Shown: piece after piece, positions 49,728 through 60,433 of the stretch | Layout of the letters: every line of letters starts with the position of its first letter | Position numbering within the stretch: position 1 is the first letter of the stretch | Assembly: GCF_963678975.1 (NCBI RefSeq) | Contig: NC_089279.1 | Coordinates: 32,948,660 to 33,012,659 of the forward strand | Direction of reading: 5' to 3' | Source: Dysidea avara | Taxonomy: Eukaryota; Porifera; Demospongiae; Dictyoceratida; Dysideidae | Length of the DNA stretch: 64,000 nt | The notes under the pieces: generated by a model | Database searches by the model: none | What the model was told of the DNA's origin: nothing | The model's input: the letters and a program-made list of their open reading frames with translations, nothing else | Translations under genes and position numbers: made by a program

Positions 49728-50780
49728 GTAGGGTTTCCACTCAAAGTAACTTTTGCTTTTGACTGAGTTCCACATCACTTACTGCTCACAAAGCTTCAAC
49801 GTTATGGTGTAAGTGGTAACATCTTGAACTGGATTACAGACTTTTTGGACAGCCGTACTCAGCGTGTGGTATGTGGTGGTGTCACCTCTAAACCTATAAA
49901 CATAACTAGTAGTGTACCTCAGGGAAGTGTGTTGGGACCACTATTATTTTTAGCATATATCAATGACATCACTACCAATTTATCATCTTCCTGTCATTTA
50001 TTTGCTGATGACTGTATTTTGTACAGGAATATTGATGCACCGGACGATGCCAAAATACTTCAAGAAGACTTGAGAAAACTGGAAATATGGGAAGAGACCT
50101 GGGGGATGAAATTCAATATAGAGAAATGTATGATATTAACAATCACATTAAACATAATCCTTACATTGCAGAATACACCCTCCACAGCAAAAAACTGAAT
50201 CCTGTTGCAAATGCTAAATACTTAGGTATCAATTTTGATAGAAATCTTACATTCAACCATCATGTGGACACTGTTTGCCAAAAAGCTAATAACATTTTAG
50301 CATTCTTACGAAGAAATCTGAAACACTGTCACCAAAGAGTTAATGTCTCAGCCTTTTCATCGTTTCTGATGATTTCACACAGACTGACCTTACGATAAAA
50401 TTAAATAAACAAGTGCTAATAATATACTATTAAATTGTCTATTGCTTCAATATCAGTGCAATTTTAACTGTAACATATACTCAAAAAGTGATCACGTGGC
50501 CAACAGTCCCATTAAACTCTTTACTATAAGGTAAAGAATACAATAATTGTGATTAGATCACGTGACCCTAAACTGTAATTATTTTTGAATAAGCTGTACA
50601 ATATAACTATTATGGTATTTTTGGTCATGTTACCACTTTTTGTATGTTCTTCTTATGCTGATACCCAATGCTACAAGCAATCCAAAGCACTTGTTTGCTT
50701 TATCTTGAAGGTCAGTCTGTGTGACAATCTCCAGAATCAGTGAAAGGAAGCCCCTTCCTATTTTGAGTTGGAAACCCTAC
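49728..50780. mobile_element. MITE split by a LINE fragment
   Basis: GTAGGGTTTCCACTCAAA near 49731 is mirrored by TTGAGTTGGAAACCCTAC near 50764-50781. A second mirrored pair, ACACAGACTGACCTT (50378-) and AGGTCAGTCTGTGTGA (50710-), continues the arms. The left arm is interrupted between about 49750 and 50350 by reverse-transcriptase sequence, so a LINE piece seems to have entered the MITE. Confidence 0.6.
49755..50398 (+). mobile_element. LINE reverse-transcriptase fragment (jockey/CR1-like)
   Basis: + strand translation gives NILNWITDFLDSRTQRVV, SVPQGSVLGPLLFLAYIND and the catalytic FADDCILYR motif. After a frame change it gives ANAKYLGINFDRNLTFNHH and ILAFLRRNL. It covers the palm and thumb region only; endonuclease and 3' end are absent. 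It is dead because of the frame change and truncation. Confidence 0.85.
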
Positions 50781-52139
50781 GTAAGGGGGACGAAGTTACA
50801 ATAAGCTATCAACGAGTCTCTATATTAGCTACTTAATCGATATGAACTCATAATACTTTCATGATGATGACAAGTGCATGTATTATGTACCCACACTTCA
50901 CTGGATTGTGTAAAGTGATGTCACTAGTGAGTGCTTAGCACACATACCTAAAAAGGTCCATTATCTAGGGATGACAAAACTAGGTGGCTGTAGCATGTAT
51001 CAGTCTGTGAAATCATTTGTAATTATAGTAATCCAATCATAGCAGGGTTTGTTGTACGTATATACAACATTAATTGAAAAATATTAGCATACTGTATAGC
51101 TAGCTATACAGGCCTAGCTATACAGGCTATTGTCTGCATCATGGGTGATGTATACCTTTCTATAGAAAACTTCCTATTGTATTCACAAATATATAAATGC
51201 AACTTAACATACCTGGAGCCTCTCTATACCAGACACTATAGGCCTATATTATAGAGGTTTCCTTTTTTCAGAAGTAAAAGTATATAGAGTTGGGACCACG
51301 TTTTATCTCTCAATTTGGTAAGGAGAAATTCCACTGATGTATTATATATATATATATAAAGATTATGCAGGTTGTGGAATGATGTAGGTACACAGTATTA
51401 CTATACCTGTATATGCTTGTAGCTCTATATAAAAATGTATCGTCACATATGGTAATAAGAATACTTATAGATGATTTTAGCAGCAAACCACACTGGTCTT
51501 GTGCAAATGATTTCATAAAGTTCAGTGAAAGTCCAGTCACCCAGTATTAATACAAAAACAGACTTTAATAATAATTGTTACACACACAATAGTAGTGACA
51601 TCACTACACAAAGTACAGTAATCCAGTAAAGTGGCAGCTATATGATCTACACCCCATCACATTATAAGAATCCTTTATTATATATGAGAGAGTCTTGTTG
51701 ATGAGTGTGAAAAAATTGTAACTTCTATACACATAGCTGGAAAAATGGCTGTATTCGGTTAAACATATGAATCAAATCATGTGTCAATCAAATCTATGCC
51801 AGTATACAATTGAATAATGAGACACATAAAAGCTAGTCCTTGGTCACATGCGACCACCAAACAGGGTTAGTGAATTAACCCCCGTGTAGGCATTGCAAGG
51901 AAGTGTTGACAAACATATGCATGCAACTACAAAGAAAGTTAGTCTGGGGAGGGGAACCATTCGCAGCTTTGGGAAGCCATAATACACTGCCGTGAAGTGT
52001 CATCCAAAACTTTCTGTATAGTGCCGCTTTTGACACTAACGTATCTACATGTTCCATAAGTTCTTAACACAGAAGTAATGATAGTGGCCCAAAACACTAA
52101 TTTTGAGAGTTTTATAATAGTTGCAAATGTTCAAGTGAT
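50781..52139. other. AT-rich filler within the insertion
   Basis: No element boundaries or coding sequence recognised. Confidence 0.45.
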
Positions 52140-52830
52140 CCAATTCTGATAACAGTTGTTGATATTCTATCTTCTTCTGTTTATGTGACCTGGCTGACTG
52201 AGGATGGTGCTCAGAGTCCATTGCAATGGACAGCTCAGCTCAAATAAGGCGATTCAATCAGTGGCAGTATTATGAATAACAAGATCTGGACAATAAGGAA
52301 TCACCATCAATTGTGGCTGGAGGTGACTCACTGGCTTGTAGGTTTGAAAGGTCAGCAAAAGCTTTAATAATGGTAGATTTTCAAAAAAAAAATTAATGTT
52401 GATAAATTGGGATTCCAAACACTGCAGCACCAAATTATGTCAGTATTCTGTGACAAAGCCAATGGGCAGCTATTCAAAACATGGGCAATAGTGGGATGTG
52501 GAGAATCACATAAGACACATCATGGGATATTCCATCCGCATAAATTAACAGCAGTTTGGTAAATGTCAGACGAAACCTGTAAAAGAAAGGATAGCTAATT
52601 TCACTGGATGGAATCCTGACAACAAACAATTCCAAGATCCACAAGTAGCTTCCAGTTTAACTGAATCATCAAATTTGCACTGAAGTGAAAGTGTTTGGAG
52701 GTGATCCACACTGTGAGATTTGGTATAACTTAATTTGCTGATCTTGGCTTTTAAGTGTAATAATCGAGCTAATTGTAAAGTTTCTTGGCAGCCATTAAGA
52801 TTGAGTAATCATGCATGGCCTTGCAGTCAA
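52140..52830 (-). mobile_element. Older R2-like (restriction-like endonuclease) LINE tail
   Basis: On the minus strand a zinc-knuckle text CVLCDSPHPTIAHVLNSCP lies near 52470-52530 and AFADLSNLQASESPPATI near 52310-52370. Farther on, a KIEYQQLLSELDHLN then KISVLGHYHYF stretch (52075-52170) parallels the copy at 53235-54510 block by block. Stops and shifts are frequent, so it is the older of the two. Confidence 0.65.
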
Positions 52831-53234
52831 GAAATTTTTTTTTTCAGATGGAGTTGGGGGTCAGAGGAAGCACTGACACAAGAAAGTATGTAGCTTGGCT
52901 GCCGGCCTAGATATATATGACACACTGGGACAGCAAACTCCCCGGTAATAAAGAATTACTCAGGTTAATTTATGAGAGTCTTATCTGACTTCGCAAAGTA
53001 GACTACAAGATACAGGCTCTAGAGGCATGTTGAGCTAATGCTATGAGATATCTTGAAATTGCACTCATTTGTAGCTATAGTGACAATAGTCAGTGCTGCA
53101 TGACTCGCAAAAAATTCAATTCAAATGTTACAAGGGAGCCATAAAGTGCACTTTCTGGTATGGTGAGAGAGAAACCATCGATATCATTGGTGATGAACAA
53201 AAAAATGACAATGTACAAAAATAACTATAGCTAA

Positions 53235-54510
53235 TTAATTGAGTGAGTGAGTCCTCGGACACACACTACCACAGAGAAGGCAATAGAATGCCCACAAGTG
53301 GGTGTGGCAAGGGAAAAAACCTAGTTCCAGCAACACACAAAAACTTACAATAAATAATAGAGTTGACAACATTTAAGCATCTTCAGACCATTCAGGGCAA
53401 TCTCTCGCCATGAAATTATTCTTGATGAAGAAATAGAAATGGTAGCAGCCATGTCAAAAATCCTTCTGCAGGTGGATTTAGAAATCTTGATCTCATTTTG
53501 AATAAAGTTAACACAGTTCATGAATGATGACTAAGACGCCGGCAAGTAGTGGCCTAAAACACTTATTTCAGTGGTATCATAAAAACAAGGAAATCCAAAC
53601 TCTGACTGTAACTCTTGGTACTCTCTCTTCCCTTGTTTTCGATCCCTGGCAGATTTGAGGTGTTCAACTGAATCTAAGGGACATGTCATTTCTAACAAGG
53701 CCACTGAGTTGCTGCTTTCATTGTAAAAAACAATATCTGAGGTAATCAGGAGAGAAGGAGGGATTGTTGCCTGTGGAGAGTCACTTGCACGCATACCAGG
53801 AAGGTCAGCATAAACTGAGATTGTGCCTACTTCAGAAACGACCTTAGTGAGTTCAACAGTCAAACAGTGCAGAACTTCGTCATGGCAATATGTGAACCGG
53901 CCCTATTTCAAGGAACTAGGACAGCCACCCAAAACATGAGCAGTGGTAGGCTGAGTGCAACCACATAATGAGCACTTCACCTCACATTGTATGTACCAAT
54001 GCTTTAAATTGACTGATGTGGGTAGGGTGTCTGAGGCGGCACGGAGAATAAACAAGATTTGGCCTGGGTTGCATTTAAGTAACAGTGATTCCAGGCCCTG
54101 CAGAATACTGTAGTGACACAGAATCCTTCAGTTTACTTTGAACAGATAGTGTACTCAGATAATTATCATAGTAAGAACTCAGTTTCATCAGCTGCAGCTA
54201 ATTCCTTTGCTTGCAAGTAAAGGTGATGAGCCATTGGAAGGGAAGTTAATTGTGAACGGGCTTTGGACAAGATGAAGTAGTCAGCATCCTGTGTTTTCAA
54301 ATAAGTATTCCCCAACTGTAATTGCAAACCCAGTTCTTGAAGTTGATGATCACCGGATGCACTAATACAGGACAGGAGGCTCAATTTCGCCTGTCTAGAC
54401 ACTTGGGAAATGTTAGGGCAGCACACGCCTGGGTAGTATAGGATAGCGCGAGTAGCATTTCTTGGAAGGTTTAGCCATTTCTTAAGATGGCGCACAGTCA
54501 AGGCATTTTA
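53235..54510 (-). mobile_element. R2-like LINE 3' part with restriction-like endonuclease domain
   Basis: Minus strand. 54501-54166 encodes the region after the reverse transcriptase (MTVRHLKKWLNLPRNATRA). A CCHC knuckle CSLCGCTQPTTAHVLGGCP lies near 53920-53975. Then comes the PD-(D/E)xK-type endonuclease, with VYADLPGMRAS, TSDIVFYNESS and VALLEMTCPLDS (53531-53863). Downstream, a SKSTCRRIFDMAATISI frame and a tail reach about 53235. This domain order belongs to site-specific LINEs (R2, NeSL, Hero group). The catalytic reverse-transcriptase core is missing; several breaks are present. Confidence 0.75.
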
Positions 54511-54738
54511 ATAACGGGCCCCTCATTTAGTAACAGCACTGATTTACTGACAGATAGATGATAGAAGCGAAGGAGAGAAACAATGTAGTTGTCAGTCACA
54601 GATGTCCATACCTCTGATTGGCTGAACTGTTATCTTCTTGAAAAGTTACAAAGCCTTTGACGAAAGCTAGACGAGTGCAGAATTACAATTACAAGCTAGC
54701 AGTATTCCTAATTAGGGCGCACGCAAGCCGGTACAAGT

Positions 54739-55654
54739 CAGGGGCGGATCTAGGATTTATAAAGGGGGGGGGGGGGGGGGGGGGGGGGCTAACTCAAGGT
54801 ACTAATCCCTTGGGTGGAGGTGTGCAAAGCACACAACTAGGGGGTCTGGGGGCATGCCCCCCCCCCCCGGAAATTTTTGAAAAATAGATGCTAAAATACT
54901 GCAATTTGGAGACATTTTCACATAAAATTCATAATATTTTCTGCCTGTAGATATTTTATATACTGCCTTTAGATTATAGGTATGGCTCTCTGAAGCATTT
55001 TGCTAATGGAAAAGTTTGGGTAGGTACAGACAACCAAGTACATGATGTACCCCTCTCACAATTGCACACATGCAACACTGAATAGCTAGGTGCATGCATG
55101 TTAGAATAAGAATGTTGAAAGTGGAAAATTTTGAAATTTGAACGATACAAGATTGAATCTGAGAGCATTTCAATGGAAATTGTGTACCTGAATTAAGTAT
55201 TGCCATGCATATTAACTACACAAGTAGATGAATGAAGCCCTTTAAACAGACCAATGCACTTCATTGTATCAAGAGTTAATAATAACTCTTGATTGTATGT
55301 ATAGGTGCAGGCAGATTTGAAAAATTCCATAACAGAACCAACTACATGTTTCCAGTGAATGTTCTATTAGAGTAGTTAGCTGACTGCTCTATTAGAGTAT
55401 CTCGATCTTGTACACCTCCAATGCTGATCCGGGTCCTTGTTGCATAAACTTTAGCATAAATCCACTGATGATACCTTGGAAAGATGTTTATATAAGGTGG
55501 TTTTATGAGTATTTGTATTATTAGTGATCATATAATTATGCTAAGACAAAATTTCATTATAATACCCAGCATATTGATGAAGTAAAGCCTAAATATGAAG
55601 GGGGGGTTTCAACCCCCAAAGCCCCCCTCCCCCCCCCCCCTGGATCCGCCCCTG
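54739..55654. mobile_element. MITE-like element with CAGGGGCGGATCTAG termini, copy e
   Basis: Starts CAGGGGCGGATCTAGG (54739) and ends CTGGATCCGCCCCTG (55654). Opposite in orientation to copy d. The long G and C runs (54765-54789, 55627-55640) are length-variable and possible assembly weak points. The right end abuts the 10-base repeat CAGCTTGTCC and resumed TIL coding sequence. It contains the ACTCTAATAGAG module at 55362-55412. Confidence 0.78.
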
Positions 55655-55664
55655 CAGCTTGTCC
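55655..55664 (+). repeat. 10-base direct repeat, right copy
   Basis: CAGCTTGTCC, the partner of 46994-47003, directly after the terminal repeat of the MITE ending at 55654. Confidence 0.6.
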
Positions 55665-56668
55665 CCCAACCTGCAGTAATCCTGGTCCAAGGATATGTAC
55701 GCTTCAGTGTGTAAAAGGCTGTCATTGTCCTCGAGGAATGGTGCTTGATGAAGAAAACAATACGTGTGTCAGTAAAGATCAATGCAGTAAGGCACCCACC
55801 AATGCAACATGTGATATTGACAATCAGGAGTTCACCTCTTGTGGCACAGCATGCCCTCCAACCTGCAGTAATCCCAATCCAATATGCACAAAACAGTGTG
55901 TACCTGGCTGTCAGTGTCCTCGAGGAACTGTGCTCGATGAAGAACAGAATAGATGTGTCACTAAACACCATTGCAGTAAGACACCCAAAAACTCAACATG
56001 TGATATCGAAGGTCAGAAGTTCACCTCTTGTGGCACAGCATGTCCCCCAACCTGCAGTAACCCTGATCCAAGGATTTGTACACTTCAGTGTGTAATAGGC
56101 TGTCAGTGCCCTCAAGGAACTGTGCTTGATGAAGAACAGAATAAATGTGTTACTAAGGACCAATGCCGTAAGACAAACAATGTCATTTATGCATGTGTTA
56201 TTGTGTAATTATCTGTATATCAATAGAATGTCCACCAACATGTTCACATGAATACTGTAGTGTTAGGAGTAATAGAAGAAAGCCATGTAGTAGGTAATGG
56301 TTGAAGTTTGAATGTATCGCAATATTTCATCATCAGTTTTGATTGCAGGCCTCCACCACAGACCGTACCAGCTTGGCCTGATCAATGTCAGACCACACAA
56401 TGTAATGCTTGTTATTACTCAATGAGTTCTCTTGAAACACCATCAAGTTGTGACAGTAGAGCTTGTACAGGTAGGAAATTTACTAGATGTCTTAGAAAAT
56501 GGGCTTCATGTGTGCGAAAGACTAACCGCCAAAACAACAAGGTAAGAATTGACAATCACATATAGTATCACATTCTATGTGTTACAACTTTAGTGCACAG
56601 GTGGTTGTATAACAGCTGAGAATTTCCGATGTTATGATTATCCTCTGTGTGATAACTTGAAAGGTTAA
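55655..56668 (+). pseudogene. 3' part of the broken Kunitz/TIL gene (TIL array and Cys-rich C-terminus)
   Basis: Exon remnants 55655-56167, 56227-56293, 56349-56541 and 56594-56668 are open and in phase, ending in a TAA. The first encodes a 5'-truncated TIL domain plus two complete ones (NATCDIDNQEFTSCGTACP..., VPGCQCPRGTVLDEEQN...). The others encode a Cys-rich tail (CPPTCSHEYC, QCNACYYSM, ENFRCYDYPLC). Exon lengths 67, 193 and 75 equal those of the minus-strand paralogue at 60.4-63.9 kb. The Kunitz and VWC-like exons present in the paralogue between its first and second TIL exons are missing here. No promoter or start is attached, so expression depends on reading through the insertion. The intact coding state implies a recent break, or an assembly join. 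Confidence 0.75.
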
Positions 56669-57329
56669 CTTCAACTGAATGATCCAACCTGGCTATATGA
56701 ACTGAAATGTTAGGCTTTCTTGTATACATGCATCATTGCTTAGTGTGTCACATTTTGATATACGGTGTATAATATGCTCATGATTAGGACAGCTATGTGG
56801 TCGTGATCAATAAATTGCAGGTGGTAGCCACATGGGATTTTTGTGAGAGGATTTTCACTTTCAACTGGTGCAAAGTGACTGCTGTATTAAAGTTTCTACT
56901 ACAATATGCAACCACCAGCACCCATATAACAGCAACCCTTTCACTTTAATAATTTTACAATCAAAGCTAATTAACTAATTATTTCTGTCATCAAAGCTAC
57001 TTTCTATTATTCAAACTAACTAGATTCAATGGTCCTAATTCACTGCAATATTGTTGATTTTACATCCGAGGTAAACAAGCTGTGCTGACTGCCTGGTAAC
57101 TAATAATAATGGCATTCTGCATGGGTCCTAGCTTCTTATGCGTTTACCTAATATTATGAACTCTTGATTATAACAACCCATGATATGATTGTATTGTTAT
57201 AATTTGTTACAGGAATTTGATATACAATTATAATATATACAGAAAGCCCCCGCGGTGGGATTTTAGCAACTAATCAAGAACAAGACATGAGCATAGATAA
57301 TATAATATACTGGTACCTTATTATCTATG

Positions 57330-58310
57330 ATACATGCAATGGTCAGAGGTTCTCTGGTATGACCAGATCATGATAGCATTGTACTGTAAGTCTTGAAATA
57401 ATTATGTGATACTGGCCACTGTTAGCAACACAGAAATATGCTTGACACACACCATTCTCCTTTGTTTTTACCCATTTTACAACTATTCTTTGCACTCTTT
57501 CAATGATCATGACATCTTTTGATAGATGTGGTCCCAAACTGTGGACAGATATATAATTATTAAGTTAAGTGGCATATTTTACATGCAGTAGATTCATCAC
57601 ATTTGTTTAGATTACACTGCACAACGTTTAGTGACTTTATTGCATTACTGCAATACAGATTATTGATTTCAATTGGTGAAAAAGACAATTAAGGGTTGTA
57701 CACAAAAGGCAAAGCTAGCAAATGTGCACCTCCATATAATTATGCAGATGTATGCAAACTATAAGTAACCATACAGCTGAAACCCGACTTTACCAACAAG
57801 AAAAAAATATTTGTATGCATACGCAACACAAATTCACTGCTCAACTAAACAAAAAATGACAAAATGCCAATGAAAAAAAGGACTGGTTTAGTTTTTTGTA
57901 GGATTTTAAAAGGTACTGAGCTCCAAAGAATTGGAGCATTTATGAAACATGAATAGCAATGCATTTTGATGGTGGAAGATGGTGTTAACGCATGACGGGA
58001 TATATAGTACAATTGTCAGAGAATTTAAAATTGACACAGAATTAATGCAAAATGTTTGAGCTATGTAGTAAGGAGTAAATGGCTGAGATCCTGGAAAATT
58101 TAGTCCATGGGAATTCACCTGCTACCACACACCCAGTGTACAGCAGGTCATTGAATTGTCTCCAGTTACGTTGCTTCGATATTTAGTCTTACTGTACCTG
58201 CCATTGTTCACTCCATTGAATAAGCAATTTAAATCCTGCTGTAAATGATGATGATCCTGTTCAGAGTGAAATTGACAGAGTCATCTGCAAATAATCTGAT
58301 ACAGGAAGAA
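57330..58310 (-). mobile_element. LINE reverse-transcriptase remnants
   Basis: On the minus strand an RLFADDSVNF motif (catalytic FADD) lies near 58255-58300. About 700 bases later VWGPHLSKDVMIIERVQRIV, the usual text near the LINE C-terminus, lies near 57475-57545. The frames between are broken. 56669-57329 holds nothing recognised. Confidence 0.6.
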
Positions 58311-58311
58311 A

Positions 58312-59575
58312 TAATAATTTTATTGCTGTATAATACAAACAACATTATTTCTTCATATATCCATTAAAACTTTACAGCACAAGTGCCCGTTTAATGGACC
58401 TAGAATTGCTACTTGAGAAACACTGGATTTAACATGAACATACATTCAACTTCTATTAGTGTTCTTTTGGTAAGCCAGCTTATGTTTTTCACCTTAAATT
58501 CCATTCAGTATGGAATAATTCTTGAGCAGACAGAGCTGTGGTGTGGCCAGTATCAAATGCTTTACAAAAGTCAGTAAGGTGATAACACTTAATATAAAAA
58601 CATTGACAGTGAGAAGTCAATGTTTAAGGAGTAATTGAATGGAGAGAAGATCTCAGATCCCAGGTGTTGTGGCTCCCTTGGCACGTGCCTAGATAGATTG
58701 CATGTTGCGGGGAATCAAGTCACCACTGGGTCTGGGATTTTTTCTGTGTTCTTCACAGTTTTAGATATATGTTTCTGATTGCAGCCTAGCCTTCTCACAG
58801 GTCCCTAGTGAGATAGCACTTAAAATATGATGATCTAGTGGTAGTTTAATTTCTTGTTAAATGCTGGGTTCACATAAATGATTAGGTCTAAACCCTATTA
58901 TTGCTAATCACTAAGTATTTTTGGTAAGTCATCAAGAATTCCATTATGAAATGGTAGCTAACTGTTACAATAATATAGAGAATTATAAGAATACATACGT
59001 AGGTTGATAATTTAGAGCTAGCACTATGTAAGCACCTCCCTTGTTGGATACTAGTGTGACATTGGCAGTCACCAACTAGAGATCAAAGACTGAGTGAATA
59101 TTATTACAATTGCTGTTACATATTTAATTACAACAACAGTATAGTAGAGCTGGTATGTTATCAGGACCAGAGTACAGCAACTTTTATTTATTTATTAAAG
59201 CTTTACAACACAAGTGCTGAAGGTCTGTGGAACACCTGGTTCTACAGCCTGTTTAAAGTTGTTACAGAAAGTATGTTTGAAAAGGTGGAGAAAGGAGAAA
59301 AAATTACATGGGCAGCCTCAAACCTGCAGCCATCTGATTAACGCTCAAACTCTTACAGGAGTTTGCCAGGTGGTCAGGATATTTTCTCCTTGTCAATTGC
59401 AAGTATATGTATCCATAGGAACTCTAGAGAGTGACTTATTATCACAAAGTACTCCTTGTGGAACCAAATGGACATTAGTTTATTTATTTAGGCTTTACAG
59501 CACAAGTGCTGCTGGTTTTAAACTCCATCAACTGAGCTCATATATATGTGACATATTGCATGCAAAGATGGTATA
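58312..59575 (-). mobile_element. LINE 3' ends (three pieces) of the 40.8-kb family
   Basis: The minus-strand 3' motif CAGCACTTGTG(C/T)TGTAAAGC followed by TTAATAAATAAA-type tails appears ending near 58370, 59190 and 59475. This marks three separate insertions or a tandem set of the same LINE family. No coding sequence survives that I can read with confidence. Confidence 0.55.
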
Positions 59576-60433
59576 ACAAGCAGATCTAAAGCATTCAACT
59601 ACAATTAATAGAGCATTGCTTGCAAAAACAGTTTGAGAGGATCTCAGCCTGGTATTTAGAATAGTATACAAGTGAATTTTTTACCTTTAGTAGTGCTATC
59701 CTAGCCTTACAGAAAGTATATGTCCTATAGGGTTGTTGTGGTGAACACCTTTATCACACCCTAACCATAACTCTGCAAATGTAACAAATGTTTGTTGGGT
59801 TTTCACCAAACATAGTACATCAATTAACAAAGTTAATTGTATGTTTTTGGTCCTACAAATTCCCCAAAATTAACCAGGTGACTAGACTTTTTGAAATGTG
59901 GTACACTACATTTGACAAAGCAGTACATGGAATTATAACAAAGTTATAGTGTATGTTTTATAAGAAAAGAGTGCGTACAAGACATGAAAACCTTTCAACA
60001 GATATAAAATATTACAAATTATTGTGTGGTGATTGTACAATTCATTCAGCAAAAAAAATGACCAGGAACGGTACACAAATATGTAATTAATTTTTCATGG
60101 CCTTATGTGCCAGCCCTTGATGTGCACCAAGCATATTTTGCATCAAAGGCTTTAATTTTGTAAGAATACACTGGATCTATATAATGTTCATTCAGCAGAG
60201 CTTTAATGCTCCATCTCGTATTGCACCTTTTCACCATTGCCTAGTAGGATAGCACTCTGTATGATGTAGCAACAAAACTACCACATGTACTGATCATGAT
60301 AATTATCTAAAGTAACAAAATTATTTACTTCAGCAGCAGTACAATACACTAATATAAACATTGATGCAGATAATATACACACACTAAATGTCTAACAGTC
60401 CAGTTGACGGTCAAGTTGGATTATTAGCTTAAG
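59576..60433. other. AT-rich spacer, nothing recognised
   Basis: Lies beyond the 3' end of the minus-strand Kunitz/TIL gene. No gene or defined repeat. Confidence 0.5.

Larger units (their letters stand above)
47004..55654. mobile_element. 8.65-kb repeat-filled insertion splitting the Kunitz/TIL gene
   Basis: No Kunitz/TIL coding sequence lies in this block. It holds, in order, LINE remnants, two related MITEs in opposite orientation (48324-49127 and 54739-55654), a third MITE containing a reverse-transcriptase piece, and two R2-like LINE tails. The left edge is AATGCAATAATAAAA; the right edge is the terminal repeat of the last MITE. The two edges are not inverted repeats of each other, so a single simple transposition does not explain the whole block. 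Confidence 0.6.

Noticed and set aside
54657-54887. + strand frame with a poly-Gly run
   Set aside because: It is the poly-G tract and terminal repeat of the MITE at 54739; related frames occur in other copies of that family.
47004-55654. The whole insertion as one autonomous large transposon
   Set aside because: Edges are not mirror images, content is a patchwork of unrelated dead elements, and no transposase or integrase frame is visible.
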